In this document: positions 32,823 through 43,351 of the stretch, piece by piece | How the letters are laid out: every line of letters starts with the position of its first letter | Position numbering within the stretch: the stretch's first letter is position 1 | Assembly: GCA_902590625.1 (NCBI GenBank) | Contig: CACIXL010000001.1 | Span: 1-64,000 of the forward strand | DNA: 64,000 nt | DNA from: an uncultured Pelagibacteraceae bacterium | GTDB taxonomy: Bacteria; Pseudomonadota; Alphaproteobacteria; Pelagibacterales; Pelagibacteraceae | Direction of reading: 5' to 3' | Notes under the pieces: model-generated | Database searches by the model: none | Told to the model about the DNA's origin: nothing | What the model saw: the letters and a program-made list of their open reading frames with translations, nothing else | Program-made: the position numbers and the translations under genes

Positions 32823-32969
32823 TTAACTTTATTGAATAAATATACCCAAATATCAATGATTAATGAATTTTTAAAATCAAAAAGTCGATCATATCTATAA
32901 TCGAATAGTTCTAATTGCATATTTTTGGATTACTTAAAAATAACAAACAAAGATGGCTTAAATTTGATT

Positions 32970-34046
32970 TTATAATTTTAGACCTGGCCCTTTCATATAA
33001 GGAGCATTTTTATCAAGAGGCCATCTTGATTTTGCAAATACCGTGATATCATCAATCAAATTTTTTTTAAACCTTTGTATACCTGCCCAAGCAATCATAG
33101 CGGCGTTATCACCACAAAACTTTAGATCTGGGTAAATAGTTTCAAAGCCCATTTCATTAGATAAAGATGACAAATTTTTTCTTATTGTTTCGTTGGCCGC
33201 AACACCACCAGCTACTATCAATTGAAATTTTTCTTTTTTTGTTTTTTCCCTAAACATTTCAACAGCAACTTTAGTTTTCTTATAAAGAATTTTATTAATT
33301 GTATTTTGAAAAGAAGCTGCCAAGTTATATTTTAATTTAATTTCCCCATTAATTTTTTTTGACTCTCTAAGTACTGCCGTTTTAAGACCAGCAAAGGAAA
33401 GATTACAACCTGCTTTGTTTATTATTGGTTCAGGAAGTTTAAAAAATTTTTTGTCTCCTAATTTTGAAAATTTTTCAACATTTGGCCCGCCAGGATAACC
33501 CAAGTCTAACATTTTTGCTGTTTTATCAAACGCTTCTCCTAAAGCATCATCGATCGTAGTTCCTAATTGTTCATATTCATTTACATCTTTAACTATTAAA
33601 AATTGAGTATGACCTCCTGAAATTAATAATAATAAATAGGGAAATTTAATTTTTTTTTCTAAGCCAGGACTTAACGCATGTCCTTCCAAATGATTCACTC
33701 CAATAAAAGGTTTGTTAGAAAATGCTGCAATTGATTTTCCAATATTAAGACCAACAGTCAAACAAACTATCAAACCAGGCCCAGCGGTTGCCGCTACACC
33801 ATCTAATTCATCAATAGAAATTTTACTTTCTTTTAAAGCTGTATCTATAATGTATTCAATATTTTCCAGGTGAGCTCTAGCTGCCAACTCAGGTACAACA
33901 CCACCAAATTTTTTATGCTCTTCGATCTGACTTGAAACTATATTGGACAAGATGTCCGCAGTTCCTTTGTCATTTTCTCTTATGACAGCAGCAGCCGTTT
34001 CATCGCAACTGGTTTCTATTCCAAGAAAAGTTATTTTTTTAGTCAT
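32970..34046 (-). CDS. tsaD: tRNA N6-threonylcarbamoyladenosine synthase component TsaD
   Basis: LGIETSCDETAAAVI, GVNHLEGHAL, LLISGGHTQFLIV, DDALGEAFDKTAKMLDLGYPGGP. Confidence 0.98.
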   Translation of the reverse strand: MTKKITFLGIETSCDETAAAVIRENDKGTADILSNIVSSQIEEHKKFGGVVPELAARAHLENIEYIIDTALKESKISIDELDGVAATAGPGLIVCLTVGLNIGKSIAAFSNKPFIGVNHLEGHALSPGLEKKIKFPYLLLLISGGHTQFLIVKDVNEYEQLGTTIDDALGEAFDKTAKMLDLGYPGGPNVEKFSKLGDKKFFKLPEPIINKAGCNLSFAGLKTAVLRESKKINGEIKLKYNLAASFQNTINKILYKKTKVAVEMFREKTKKEKFQLIVAGGVAANETIRKNLSSLSNEMGFETIYPDLKFCGDNAAMIAWAGIQRFKKNLIDDITVFAKSRWPLDKNAPYMKGPGLKL

Positions 34047-34100
34047 TCGATTTATAATTTAAATAGTATAATTTAGATCTTTCAAATATATAATCAATTT

Positions 34101-35021
34101 ATGACTAAAATTACAATTGGTGCCAGAGGAAGCAAGCTTTCAATTGCTTATGTTGAAAAAGTGAAAGAGCTTTTAATTAAAAAAAATACTGATTTGAATG
34201 AAGAAAATATAGATTTTAAAGCTATCAAAACTTCTGGTGATATTAATCAAAACGTAAAATTATCTGAAATAGGGGGCAAAAATCTATTTTGTAAAGAAAT
34301 CGAAGAGAAACTTTTGAAGAAAGAAATTGATATTGCTGTTCACTCCTTAAAAGATATGGAGTCTGTAGAGGATAGCAACCTTATCATTGGCGCATATATA
34401 AAGAGAAATGATTATAGAGACGTAATTATAAGCAATAAGATTAAAAGCTTAGAAGATCTAAAAGGTAAAATAGTTATTGGCTCAAGCTCTAAAAGAAGAG
34501 AATTACAGCTTAAAAAAATTAATAAAAATATTTCTGTAACAAGTATGAGAGGAAATATTGATACTAGAATTAAAAAACTCGAAGAAGGTAAATTAGATGG
34601 AGTAATCTTAGCTGCAGCAGGAGTTAAAAGTTTGAATTTAGATGATAAAATAGGTCTTTCTTTTAAAAGTGAAGAAGTTTTACCAGCGGTAGGTCAAGGA
34701 ATTATAGCTGTCCAATGTAATAAAGATGATGATGAAGTTAAAAATCTTTTGAGAAATATAAATGATACAGAAACCGAAATATGTGCAAAATCTGAACGTG
34801 CAATGTTGCAAGCAATCAAAGGTGATTGCGAAACAGCTGTTGGTGGTTTAGCAATAATAGAAAATAATAATCTTAAATTTACAGCTCAATTATTTTCAGA
34901 CTCAGGATTAAAAAGTTATGAGTATGAGCTGATGGGCAAACCTAGTGAAGCAGTAAATATTGGAAAATTAGTTGGAGAAGAACTATTAAAACTTGCAGGA
35001 TCTGAATTTAAAAAAAAATGA
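34101..35021 (+). CDS. hemC: Hydroxymethylbilane synthase
   Basis: IGARGSKLSIAYVEKV, DIAVHSLKDM, SSSKRRELQL, GDCETAVGGLA. Confidence 0.97.
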   Translation: MTKITIGARGSKLSIAYVEKVKELLIKKNTDLNEENIDFKAIKTSGDINQNVKLSEIGGKNLFCKEIEEKLLKKEIDIAVHSLKDMESVEDSNLIIGAYIKRNDYRDVIISNKIKSLEDLKGKIVIGSSSKRRELQLKKINKNISVTSMRGNIDTRIKKLEEGKLDGVILAAAGVKSLNLDDKIGLSFKSEEVLPAVGQGIIAVQCNKDDDEVKNLLRNINDTETEICAKSERAMLQAIKGDCETAVGGLAIIENNNLKFTAQLFSDSGLKSYEYELMGKPSEAVNIGKLVGEELLKLAGSEFKKK

Positions 35022-35716
35022 ACATATTAATTACAAGACCTTTAATAGACTCAGAAGATTTAATGGGAAAGCTTTTCTCTCTAGGACATAAGATTGTTCA
35101 TATCCCAACACTAAAGATCTCAGCATCTAATGCTAATCCAGTAGATGCAAAAAAGTATGATGCGTTTATTTTTACAAGTGCCAACGCTATTAGAAATTTA
35201 AAGTTGGATAATCAAGATACTAATAAAATATGTTTTTGTGTGGGCTCCATTACTGAAAAAATAGTAAGACTAAAGGGATACAATAATACAATTTCTGCCG
35301 GAGGAACTGTAAATGCTCTAAAAAATATAATTTTAAATTCAGATCAGATTGATAAAAAAAAATCTATTGCTTATTTTTGTGGGGACTACATATCTTCAAA
35401 TTTAGATAAAGAACTTAAAAACGAGGGATTTCAGCTAGATAAAATTATTAACTACACCTCTGAAAAAATTACTGAACTTAATGAAGAAAATAACAAAATA
35501 ATTAAAAATCATCCTCCTGACATAATTTTTATTTACTCTCAAAGGAGCGCTGAGAGCTTTATTGAAATAGTAAAAAAATACTCTCTGAATGGGTTGATGA
35601 CAGAGTCAAGAGTATTATGTATAAGTGAAAAAGTTTTAGATGTATTAAAAAAATCAGGGTGGAAAAAATTGGAAGTTTTTCAGCCAGGAGAAGAGTTAGA
35701 AAAATTGAAAGATTAA
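35018..35716 (+). CDS. hemD: Uroporphyrinogen-III synthase
   Basis: ILITRPLIDSEDL, YDAFIFTSANAIRNL; overlaps hemC. Confidence 0.88.
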   Translation: MNILITRPLIDSEDLMGKLFSLGHKIVHIPTLKISASNANPVDAKKYDAFIFTSANAIRNLKLDNQDTNKICFCVGSITEKIVRLKGYNNTISAGGTVNALKNIILNSDQIDKKKSIAYFCGDYISSNLDKELKNEGFQLDKIINYTSEKITELNEENNKIIKNHPPDIIFIYSQRSAESFIEIVKKYSLNGLMTESRVLCISEKVLDVLKKSGWKKLEVFQPGEELEKLKD

Positions 35717-35720
35717 AAGT

Positions 35721-36815
35721 ATGGAAGTGTTACAAAATTTTAAAAACTTATTTTTTGATGTGTGGAACAAAGGTATATCTGGAATTAATATTTCAGAAAT
35801 AATAATTGCCTTATTAATTTTTTTATTTTTTTTATTTTTAAGGGGTGTTTTTTCAAAGTTTGTAGTTAAAAGATTAGAAAATTACGTATCAAAATCTACA
35901 AATAATTTTGATAATTCTCTTGTTTTTTCAATGGAGGGACCAGCAAAGTTCTTTCCAGTGGTTTTAGGATTTTTTGTTTCTACCAGTTATTTAACTGTTG
36001 AAACACAAGCGGCTGAATTTTTAGAAACTATCAATCGATCTTTAATAACTATTTTAATATTTTGGACATTCCATCAAGTCATTGGACCTTTATCAGTGGT
36101 AATCAAATCGGTAGGAGGCCTGCTTTCAAAAGATTTAATCAATTGGATTATAAAAGCCATAAAAGTTCTAATTTTTATTTTAGGAGCCGCAGCTGTCCTT
36201 GAGCTTTGGGGTATAAAAATTGGTCCAATCATCGCTGGCTTAGGTTTATTTGGTGTAGCAGTTGCACTTGGAGCTCAGGATCTATTTAAAAATTTGATTT
36301 CAGGCATATTAGTTTTAGTCGAGAGAAGATTTCAGGTTGGCGACTGGATTTACGTTGAAGGAGTTATTGAGGGCACCGTAGAAAGCATAGGTTTTAGATC
36401 AACTGTAGTGAGAAGATTTGATAAATCTCTAGCAACGATTCCAAATTTTCAATTTGCTGAAAATGCAGTGATTAACAATACTCAAACAACAAACAGAAGA
36501 ATTAATTGGATGATTGGTTTGGAATATCGAACTAGCAGTGAACAATTAAAAAATATTAAAAAAGAAATTGAAGATTACATTAAAAAAAGTGATGATTTTG
36601 TTAAATCCGAAGACACTTTATTATCAGTCAAAATAGATCAATTTGCTGCAAGCTCTATAGATATAAGACTGATTTGTTTTACAAAAACAAAGCACTTTCA
36701 AGAATGGCTTAATGTTAAAGATACTTTAGCTTTAGAAATTAAAAACATTGTAGAAAAAAATAAAGCTTCATTTGCATTCCCAAGTACATCGGTTTATGTG
36801 GAGAAAAATTCATGA
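35721..36815 (+). CDS. MscS family mechanosensitive channel
   Basis: GLGLFGVAVALGAQDLFKNLISGILVLVERRFQVGDWIYVEGVIEGTVESIGFRSTVVRRFD. Confidence 0.93.
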   Translation: MEVLQNFKNLFFDVWNKGISGINISEIIIALLIFLFFLFLRGVFSKFVVKRLENYVSKSTNNFDNSLVFSMEGPAKFFPVVLGFFVSTSYLTVETQAAEFLETINRSLITILIFWTFHQVIGPLSVVIKSVGGLLSKDLINWIIKAIKVLIFILGAAAVLELWGIKIGPIIAGLGLFGVAVALGAQDLFKNLISGILVLVERRFQVGDWIYVEGVIEGTVESIGFRSTVVRRFDKSLATIPNFQFAENAVINNTQTTNRRINWMIGLEYRTSSEQLKNIKKEIEDYIKKSDDFVKSEDTLLSVKIDQFAASSIDIRLICFTKTKHFQEWLNVKDTLALEIKNIVEKNKASFAFPSTSVYVEKNS

Positions 36816-37102
36816 AGTCAGTTTTAATACTATTTGATAATGTAATTACTCTTTACATTTGGATATTAATCATTAACGCAGTTATAAGTTGGTTAGTTGC
36901 TTTTAATATCTTAAACACTGGAAATAGGTTTGTTTATTCAGTTCTTGATTTTTCTTACAGATTAACCGCTCCTGCTTTAAACTATATAAGACGGTTTTTA
37001 CCGAACTTAGGCTCAATAGACATTTCTCCAGTAATATTAATTTTAGCGCTAATGTTTTTAAGGAATTTTGTTTTTGAAATGTTTGCCCCAAGTTTATTTT
37101 AA
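36812..37102 (+). CDS. YggT family membrane protein
   Basis: LYIWILIINAVISWLVAFNILN...LTAPALNYIRRFLPNLGSIDISPVILILAL. Confidence 0.9.
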   Translation: MKSVLILFDNVITLYIWILIINAVISWLVAFNILNTGNRFVYSVLDFSYRLTAPALNYIRRFLPNLGSIDISPVILILALMFLRNFVFEMFAPSLF

Positions 37103-37941
37103 TGATGATTATTGATGGAAAAAAAGAAGCTGAAAATTTAAGACAAGAAATTAAAAAAGAAATTAACGAATTAAAGTCTAAAAATAATAAAGTTCCTGGA
37201 TTAACTGTCATATTAATTGGCGATTTTGCGCCAAGCCAGATTTACGTTAAGAATAAAGAAAAAAGCGCGAAAGAGGTTGGAATTAATTCTAATGTTATTA
37301 GATATCCAAAAGAAGTAACAGAAGAGGAAGTTTTAAAAAAAATTGAAGATCTTAATAATGATACAAATGTTTCTGGTATACTAGTTCAATTACCTTTGCC
37401 TCCTCAAATTAATAAGGAAAAAATTATTAATGCTGTAAGTCCTAAAAAAGATGTAGATGGATTTCATCCTATAAATGTTGGCAACCTTTCATCTGGCCAT
37501 AATGCTTTAGTTCCTTGTACGCCTTTAGGATGTTTATATTTGATAAAAAAAGTTGAAAAAAATTTAACAGGAAAACATGCGGTTATCATTGGCAGATCAA
37601 ATTTAAATGGTAAACCTATGGCTCAATTACTTTTAAAAGAAAATTGTACAGTTACTATTGTCCATTCAAAAACAAAAGATTTAAAACTAGAGTGTTTAAA
37701 GGCTGATATTTTAGTTGCTGCAGTTGGAGTAGCTAAATTAGTAAAGGAAGATTGGGTAAAAAAAAACTCAATAGTTATTGATGTTGGAATAAATAAAGTG
37801 GGGGATAAAATTGTAGGGGATGTTGATTTTGATGCTGTAAAAGAAAAATCCAAAGCTATAACTCCGGTTCCTGGCGGGGTAGGACCAATGACAATCGCTT
37901 GTTTATTAAAAAATACCTTAGATTGTTTTAAAGCTCGTTAG
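37102..37941 (+). CDS. folD: Methylenetetrahydrofolate dehydrogenase/cyclohydrolase
   Basis: YVKNKEKSAKEVGI, GILVQLPLPPQI, KDVDGFHPINVG, IIGRSNLNGKPMAQLL, PVPGGVGPMT. Confidence 0.98.
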   Translation: MMIIDGKKEAENLRQEIKKEINELKSKNNKVPGLTVILIGDFAPSQIYVKNKEKSAKEVGINSNVIRYPKEVTEEEVLKKIEDLNNDTNVSGILVQLPLPPQINKEKIINAVSPKKDVDGFHPINVGNLSSGHNALVPCTPLGCLYLIKKVEKNLTGKHAVIIGRSNLNGKPMAQLLLKENCTVTIVHSKTKDLKLECLKADILVAAVGVAKLVKEDWVKKNSIVIDVGINKVGDKIVGDVDFDAVKEKSKAITPVPGGVGPMTIACLLKNTLDCFKAR

Positions 37942-38314
37942 ACTTTGATTTATCAATTTTTAAGTACTTACTATTTCTAAATCTTATTATTACAGTAGCT
38001 AAGGCTACAATTAAAATTGCAACAGATATATAAATTAAGTTTGTCGGATCGCTCTCTTTGTCTTGTAATATAATAAACCGGGCTAAGGCAGTTATTGCAA
38101 TCACCAAAGGATAGGTAATTCTTACTGCTCTTGTTTCCCAATAAGATCTAACTAATCCGATAACTTCTATGTAGATGAACATCAATAGAAGGTCTGCTAG
38201 TGTAATATCTCTATTCTCGTACATTTCTCTCATCTCTAAGAAGAAAGCAATGATTGTTGAGATTAGGACAACTACAACAGCTGCTAGCTGAATATTTCGA
38301 ATCGAATTGTTCAT
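37928..38314 (-). CDS. PsiE-like (phosphate-starvation-inducible) membrane protein
   Basis: ADLLLMFIYIEVIGLVRSYWETRAVRITYPLVIAITALARFIILQ. Confidence 0.8.
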   Translation of the reverse strand: MNNSIRNIQLAAVVVVLISTIIAFFLEMREMYENRDITLADLLLMFIYIEVIGLVRSYWETRAVRITYPLVIAITALARFIILQDKESDPTNLIYISVAILIVALATVIIRFRNSKYLKIDKSKSNEL

Positions 38315-38336
38315 TTAAAAATATTGTATCAAAAAT

Positions 38337-39521
38337 TTAACCTTTATTTAACTGTTTAGAATGAAATTTAATAAAATTTTCAACTTTTTTCTTATTAAAG
38401 GTTTTGTTTTCTTCAAAAGAAACTTTTTTCATTGAATAGGCTTTGTTTTTCGTTTTCCTTGAAAGAATTGTGACATTACCCTTGTACAAGCTCAAAACTA
38501 TTTCACCAGAGACTTGATTTCTTTTTTTATCAATTATTTTTTGAAGTTTAATTCTTTTTTTTGAAAACCAATATCCATTGTAAACTAATTCAGCATACTC
38601 AGGCATAACCCTTTCTTTTTCGTGGGCTGTTTTTTTATCTAAAGTAACTGACTCAATTGCTCTATGTGCTGTATATAACAAAGTTCCACCAGGTGTTTCG
38701 TAAACACCTCTTGATTTAATACCAATAAATCTATTTTCAACAAGATCAACTCTTCCAATGCCATTTTTCCCAGCAAGAATATTCAATTTATCTAAAAGTT
38801 TATCAGGCCTTAATTTTTTTCCATTTACAGCAACAGGATCACTACTTTTAAAAGTAATTTTTACTTTCGTTTTTTTGTTTGGAGCTTTTTCCGGTGAAAC
38901 GGTTCTTTGAAAAATAAATTCTGGTGCAGAATTTTTAGGATCTTCTAAAACTTTGCCTTCTGTAGAGGTATGAAAAATATTATCATCAACGGAGAAAGGG
39001 GGCGCTCCCTTTTTATCTTTAGGAATTGGAATATTATTTTTTTTTGCGTATTTAATTAAGTCTGCTCTAGATTGTAATTTCCATTCTCTCCAAGGCGCGA
39101 TAGTTTTAATTTTCTTTCCGCCAAAAAAAGCGTAACCAAGTTCAAATCTAACTTGATCATTACCTTTTCCCGTGGCTCCATGTGATACAGCATAAGCTTT
39201 AAATTTTTTTGCTATGGCTATTTGTCTTTTAGCAATTAAAGGTCTAGCAATTGAAGTACCAAGTAAATAAACACCTTCGTAAACAGCATGTGCTCTTATT
39301 ATTGGAAATACATAATCTTTTACAAATACATTTTTCAAATCTTCGATTATTATATTTTTAACCCCAAGACGTTTTGCGTTGGTTATAATTTTTTTCTTAT
39401 TAATTTCTTGGCCAATGTCTGACGTATAAGCAATTACTTCTGCATTATAATTTTCTTGTAACCATCTTAAAATAATTGAAGTATCTAATCCACCAGAGTA
39501 GGCTAATACAATTTTTTTCAT
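38337..39521 (-). CDS. argG: Argininosuccinate synthase
   Basis: VLAYSGGLDTSIILRWLQENY, SHGATGKGNDQVRFELGY, GIKSRGVYETPGGTLLYTAHRAIES. Confidence 0.98.
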   Translation of the reverse strand: MKKIVLAYSGGLDTSIILRWLQENYNAEVIAYTSDIGQEINKKKIITNAKRLGVKNIIIEDLKNVFVKDYVFPIIRAHAVYEGVYLLGTSIARPLIAKRQIAIAKKFKAYAVSHGATGKGNDQVRFELGYAFFGGKKIKTIAPWREWKLQSRADLIKYAKKNNIPIPKDKKGAPPFSVDDNIFHTSTEGKVLEDPKNSAPEFIFQRTVSPEKAPNKKTKVKITFKSSDPVAVNGKKLRPDKLLDKLNILAGKNGIGRVDLVENRFIGIKSRGVYETPGGTLLYTAHRAIESVTLDKKTAHEKERVMPEYAELVYNGYWFSKKRIKLQKIIDKKRNQVSGEIVLSLYKGNVTILSRKTKNKAYSMKKVSFEENKTFNKKKVENFIKFHSKQLNKG

Positions 39522-40022
39522 TTAGCCGCAGGTTTTTTTCGCAGTGTTATATGCCTTTGTAAATCCCATCATTGAATAATGATCAGTAGTTTCCGCACCT
39601 TTCGTTGTTCTAGCTTTAACAATAAGATTTGTTGCTTTTTTCATTAATTTAATAAAATTTTTTTCTTCACGATCATCTAATAACCAAGCGAAATTTTTTT
39701 GTGAAAAAAAAGAATATCTTTTTTTTCCTGAGCTAGCTGTAACGGTAGAACTTTTGTAATCGTGGCCACTTGTAACGCTAACCTCATCTTTAATGTTCTC
39801 ACCAGGTCTAAAAGTCACAAACAATTTAGATTGATCTCTTTGAATTGCCCCTGGAGCTCTTTTTGTGGGAACAGTTTGAGCAAAACATATTTTACCTTTT
39901 TCCGTCTCAGCAACAAAGCTTTCCCAATTTTTATATTTACCGGTTGATCTTGGGGTATTAGCAAAGGCGCTAAAAGAGAAGATTACGAGAATAATTAATA
40001 GCAATATTTTTTTGACCACCAT
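39522..40022 (-). CDS. Invasion-associated locus B (IalB)-like periplasmic protein
   Basis: Signal peptide, YKNWESFVAETEKGKICFAQTVPTKRAPG...RTTKGAETTDHYSMMGFTKAYNTAKKTC. Confidence 0.75.
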   Translation of the reverse strand: MVVKKILLLIILVIFSFSAFANTPRSTGKYKNWESFVAETEKGKICFAQTVPTKRAPGAIQRDQSKLFVTFRPGENIKDEVSVTSGHDYKSSTVTASSGKKRYSFFSQKNFAWLLDDREEKNFIKLMKKATNLIVKARTTKGAETTDHYSMMGFTKAYNTAKKTCG

Positions 40023-40063
40023 AATTCGTTTTTATACTAAATTATTTTGATTTCAACGCTCGA

Positions 40064-41101
40064 TTAAGGTGACGGATTTGGGTTGTTGTTGTGAATTTCA
40101 TTCACTCTTTCCATCATTTCATCCGTAAATTCTATGTTTATGCTTTCAACATTTTCTTTAAGTTGATCCATTGTGGTTGCTCCAATTATATTACTTGTTA
40201 CAAATGGTCTAGAATTAACGAAGGACTGAGCCAGTTGAACCATTGTTAGATTTAAATCTTTAGCAAGTTCAAAATATTTATCATAGGCTTTCATTGCCAA
40301 AGGATTTAAATGTCTTTCCCAACCTTTAAAAAGTGCCATTCTTGAATCTTTAGGCATTTTACCATTCCTATATTTTCCAGATAATCCTCCTGCTGCAAGC
40401 GGATAATAAACAAGTAAACCACATTTCTCCCTAATAGAAATTTCTGACATGCCTATTTCGTAAGTTCTGTTTACTAAGTTGTATGGATTTTGCACTGACA
40501 TCATCCTGGGCGCACCTTTATTTTTTGAAATTTCAAGATATCTAGATAAACCATATGGCGTTTCATTAGACATACCAATATGTCTTATCTTTCCACTCTT
40601 TATAAATTTATCTAAAGCTTCAAGAATACTCTCAAAACTATTCCAATTTCCCTCTTTATTATTATATAGAAAATCTCTACTACCAAAATAATTAGTAGAT
40701 CTTTCAGGCCAATGTAGCTGATACAAATCAATATAATCTGTTTTTAATCGTTTTAAACTTCCGTCAATAGCTTCCTTAATTTTCTTTTCATCAAAATTAT
40801 TTCCTCCACCTCTTATCCAACTACATCCTGGTCCAGCAACTTTAGAAGCTAAAATAATTTTTTCTCTATTTTTTCTTTTTTCGAACCAATTACCAATCAT
40901 TACCTCTGTTTTACCAAAGGACTCTGAAGTTGGAGGAACAGAGTAAAGCTCTGCCGTGTCAAAAAAATTTATTCCTTGGGATACTGCGTAGTCCATTTGT
41001 TCAAAAGCATCTTTTTCAGTATTCTGAGTTCCCCATGTCATTGTGCCAAGACAAATTAAACTCACATCAATATCTGTGGTTCCAAGTTTTCTAAATTTCA
41101 T
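40064..41101 (-). CDS. Aldo/keto reductase (Tas-like)
   Basis: MKFRKLGTTDIDVSLICLGTMTWGTQNT, FFDTAELY, DYIDLYQLHWPER. Confidence 0.93.
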   Translation of the reverse strand: MKFRKLGTTDIDVSLICLGTMTWGTQNTEKDAFEQMDYAVSQGINFFDTAELYSVPPTSESFGKTEVMIGNWFEKRKNREKIILASKVAGPGCSWIRGGGNNFDEKKIKEAIDGSLKRLKTDYIDLYQLHWPERSTNYFGSRDFLYNNKEGNWNSFESILEALDKFIKSGKIRHIGMSNETPYGLSRYLEISKNKGAPRMMSVQNPYNLVNRTYEIGMSEISIREKCGLLVYYPLAAGGLSGKYRNGKMPKDSRMALFKGWERHLNPLAMKAYDKYFELAKDLNLTMVQLAQSFVNSRPFVTSNIIGATTMDQLKENVESINIEFTDEMMERVNEIHNNNPNPSP

Positions 41102-41179
41102 AAAAATTAATATTTATGGCTCTTTTTTAGGTCAATTTTTGACTATTGAAAAGTTTTTAAAAAAACATATATATAAAGT

Positions 41180-41932
41180 ATGGAATTTAACAAACAAACA
41201 TCAACAGTAAGATCATCAGCTTCTGAGGCAATTATAGATCAGGGTTTACGTTCTTACATGCTTAAAGTTTATAACTATATGGCTTCAGGTGTTTTATTGA
41301 CAGGTTTAATAGCTCTTGCATTTTTTAAAATGGCTGTTGTGACTTCAAACGAGGGGCAGATTATTGGTTTAACAAACTTTGGAAACACAATTTACGCTTC
41401 AGGACTTAAATGGGTAATCATGTTAGCTCCTTTAGCAGTAGTCTTTTATATGAGTTTTGGGATTGCAAAAATGACAGCAGCGAAAGCCCAAACTACTTTT
41501 TGGATATTCGCAGCTTTAATGGGTGCATCGCTTTCATCAATATTTTTAATTTACACTGGAGCAAGTATAACTAGAGTTTTTTTCATTACTGCTGGAACAT
41601 TTGGCGCAATGAGTATTTACGGCTACACAACTAAGAGAGACTTAACAAAGTTAGGTTCATTTTTAATGATGGGTCTATTTGGTATCATAATTGCTTCAAT
41701 AGTTAATATTTTTATGAAATCTACAATGATGTACTTTGTAATTTCTATAATCGGAGTATTAGTTTTCGTAGGTTTAACAGCTTATGATACTCAAAAAATA
41801 AAGAACATGTATTTAGTAAGTGATAGCGGAGAGATGATGGGTAAAAAAGCTGTCATGGGTGCTCTAACTTTATACTTAGATTTTATAAATCTATTTATAA
41901 TGCTTTTAAGACTTTTCGGCCAAAGAAGATAA
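41180..41932 (+). CDS. Bax inhibitor-1/YbhL family membrane protein
   Basis: LRSYMLKVYNYMASGVLLTGLIAL...FVGLTAYDTQKIKNMY...ALTLYLDFINLFIMLLRLFG. Confidence 0.95.
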   Translation: MEFNKQTSTVRSSASEAIIDQGLRSYMLKVYNYMASGVLLTGLIALAFFKMAVVTSNEGQIIGLTNFGNTIYASGLKWVIMLAPLAVVFYMSFGIAKMTAAKAQTTFWIFAALMGASLSSIFLIYTGASITRVFFITAGTFGAMSIYGYTTKRDLTKLGSFLMMGLFGIIIASIVNIFMKSTMMYFVISIIGVLVFVGLTAYDTQKIKNMYLVSDSGEMMGKKAVMGALTLYLDFINLFIMLLRLFGQRR

Positions 41933-42280
41933 TTACTTCACTAATTTTAATTTATTCCAACTAGTTTTATTTATAAGCTGATTTAAATTTTCTGATTTTT
42001 TTAGAATTGCTCCATTTTTATCCTTAATGAGATATTTTTCATTAAAATATTTTGGTTTAAGATTTTTTAAAATTCTTAAGACAGGTTTTTCGGAAGCCCT
42101 TTGATAAACATTGAATGAGACTTCTTTTAAACCAGAAGTAAACGAATAATCTTTCCAGGAACCATTTGAAACCATTTTCGCATATAAATTTAGAATACTT
42201 TGCAATTCTTTTTTTATAAAAAATTTTTCTCTTTCATTTTTTTTAGCTTCATTATTAATTATAAGTCTTATTTTGTTCAT
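41933..42280 (-). CDS. DUF2794-like protein
   Basis: FFIKKELQSILNLYAKMVSNGSWKDYSFTSGLKEVSFNVYQRASEKPVLRI. Confidence 0.75.
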   Translation of the reverse strand: MNKIRLIINNEAKKNEREKFFIKKELQSILNLYAKMVSNGSWKDYSFTSGLKEVSFNVYQRASEKPVLRILKNLKPKYFNEKYLIKDKNGAILKKSENLNQLINKTSWNKLKLVK

Positions 42281-42822
42281 AACTTATACCTGTTTATTAG
42301 AGGTAACTGCATCGCTGTAAAAATTATTGTAATTGGTAACATACCCCAAACTTTAAAGTTTACCCAAGTCGACTCTGGTTGGGTACGCCAGACAACCTCA
42401 TTTAATAAAGCTAAAAAGACAAAAAAATAAGCCCACCTTGAATTAAGTTTTCCCCATCCTTCATCATTTAATTGAAACGCTGTATGTAAAAACAATTTTA
42501 AAAAATTTTTATTAAAAAAGGATTTACTTACAAGAAGAATAGCTGCAAATATCAAATTTACTATTGTTGGTTTCATATAAATAAAAATTGGATTATTAAA
42601 ATATAACGTCAAACCACCAAATAATGAGATCACTACAGCACCAATTAATGGCACATAGGGAATTTTTTTTTCAATAAAGTACATGATAGCGACTGCTATT
42701 AATGTTGAAATTATCAATGGTGGAATTGCTGCACTTAAGTTATTGCCACTTTTATAGTAAATAGAAAAAAAAATTAATAAAGGGCCAAAGTCTGTAATAA
42801 ATTTTAAAAAAGACTTATTCAC
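42277..42822 (-). CDS. Inner membrane-spanning protein YciB / septation protein A family
   Basis: FITDFGPLLIFFSIYY...LNEVVWRTQPESTWVNFKVWGMLPITIIFTAMQLPLI. Confidence 0.93.
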   Translation of the reverse strand: MNKSFLKFITDFGPLLIFFSIYYKSGNNLSAAIPPLIISTLIAVAIMYFIEKKIPYVPLIGAVVISLFGGLTLYFNNPIFIYMKPTIVNLIFAAILLVSKSFFNKNFLKLFLHTAFQLNDEGWGKLNSRWAYFFVFLALLNEVVWRTQPESTWVNFKVWGMLPITIIFTAMQLPLINRYKL

Positions 42823-42898
42823 AAATAATTATTAGCATATAATAAAATTTTATTAAATTAGATATTGATTTCTGAATAAAAATTATTAACTATCTGGT

Positions 42899-43222
42899 AT
42901 GGGCGTAAGTAATACAGCTAAATTTTCTATCGGTGAAGTCGTAAAACACAGGCACTTTGATTTTAGGGGTGTGATTTATGATGTTGATTTTGAATTTAAT
43001 AATTCAGAGGAATGGTACCAGTCTATTCCAAAAGAAGTTAGACCTAGAAAAGATCAACCATTTTATCATTTACTTGCCGAGAGCAATGACGTCACTTATG
43101 AAGCGTATGTCTCTGAACAAAACCTTCTTTTAGACCAATCAAAAGAACCAGTTAAGCACCCACTTATAGAAGAAATTTTTTCAGGAAAAAAAGGCTCAAG
43201 TTACCACAAAATATCCAACTAA
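42899..43222 (+). CDS. hspQ: Heat shock protein HspQ
   Basis: FSIGEVVKHRHFDFRGVIYDVDFEFNNSEEWYQSIP...DQPFYHLLAE...AYVSEQNLL. Confidence 0.93.
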   Translation: MGVSNTAKFSIGEVVKHRHFDFRGVIYDVDFEFNNSEEWYQSIPKEVRPRKDQPFYHLLAESNDVTYEAYVSEQNLLLDQSKEPVKHPLIEEIFSGKKGSSYHKISN

Positions 43223-43296
43223 TATTTACTGCCTAAAATTCAACAATTTTTATTCAAACCTCAGACACAGAGAATCTATATGATTTTTATGTTTTA

Positions 43297-43351
43297 GCCC
43301 AATTGAGGATAAACTTCTTTAGTTATACTCCCTCCTAATTCTCAGTTGGGC
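43297..43351. ncRNA. Candidate structured RNA/leader, strand undetermined
   Basis: 11-bp stem GCCCAATTGAG / CTCAGTTGGGC (one G-U) enclosing a 33-nt loop, inside a 177-bp intergenic region upstream of ccmC. Confidence 0.35.
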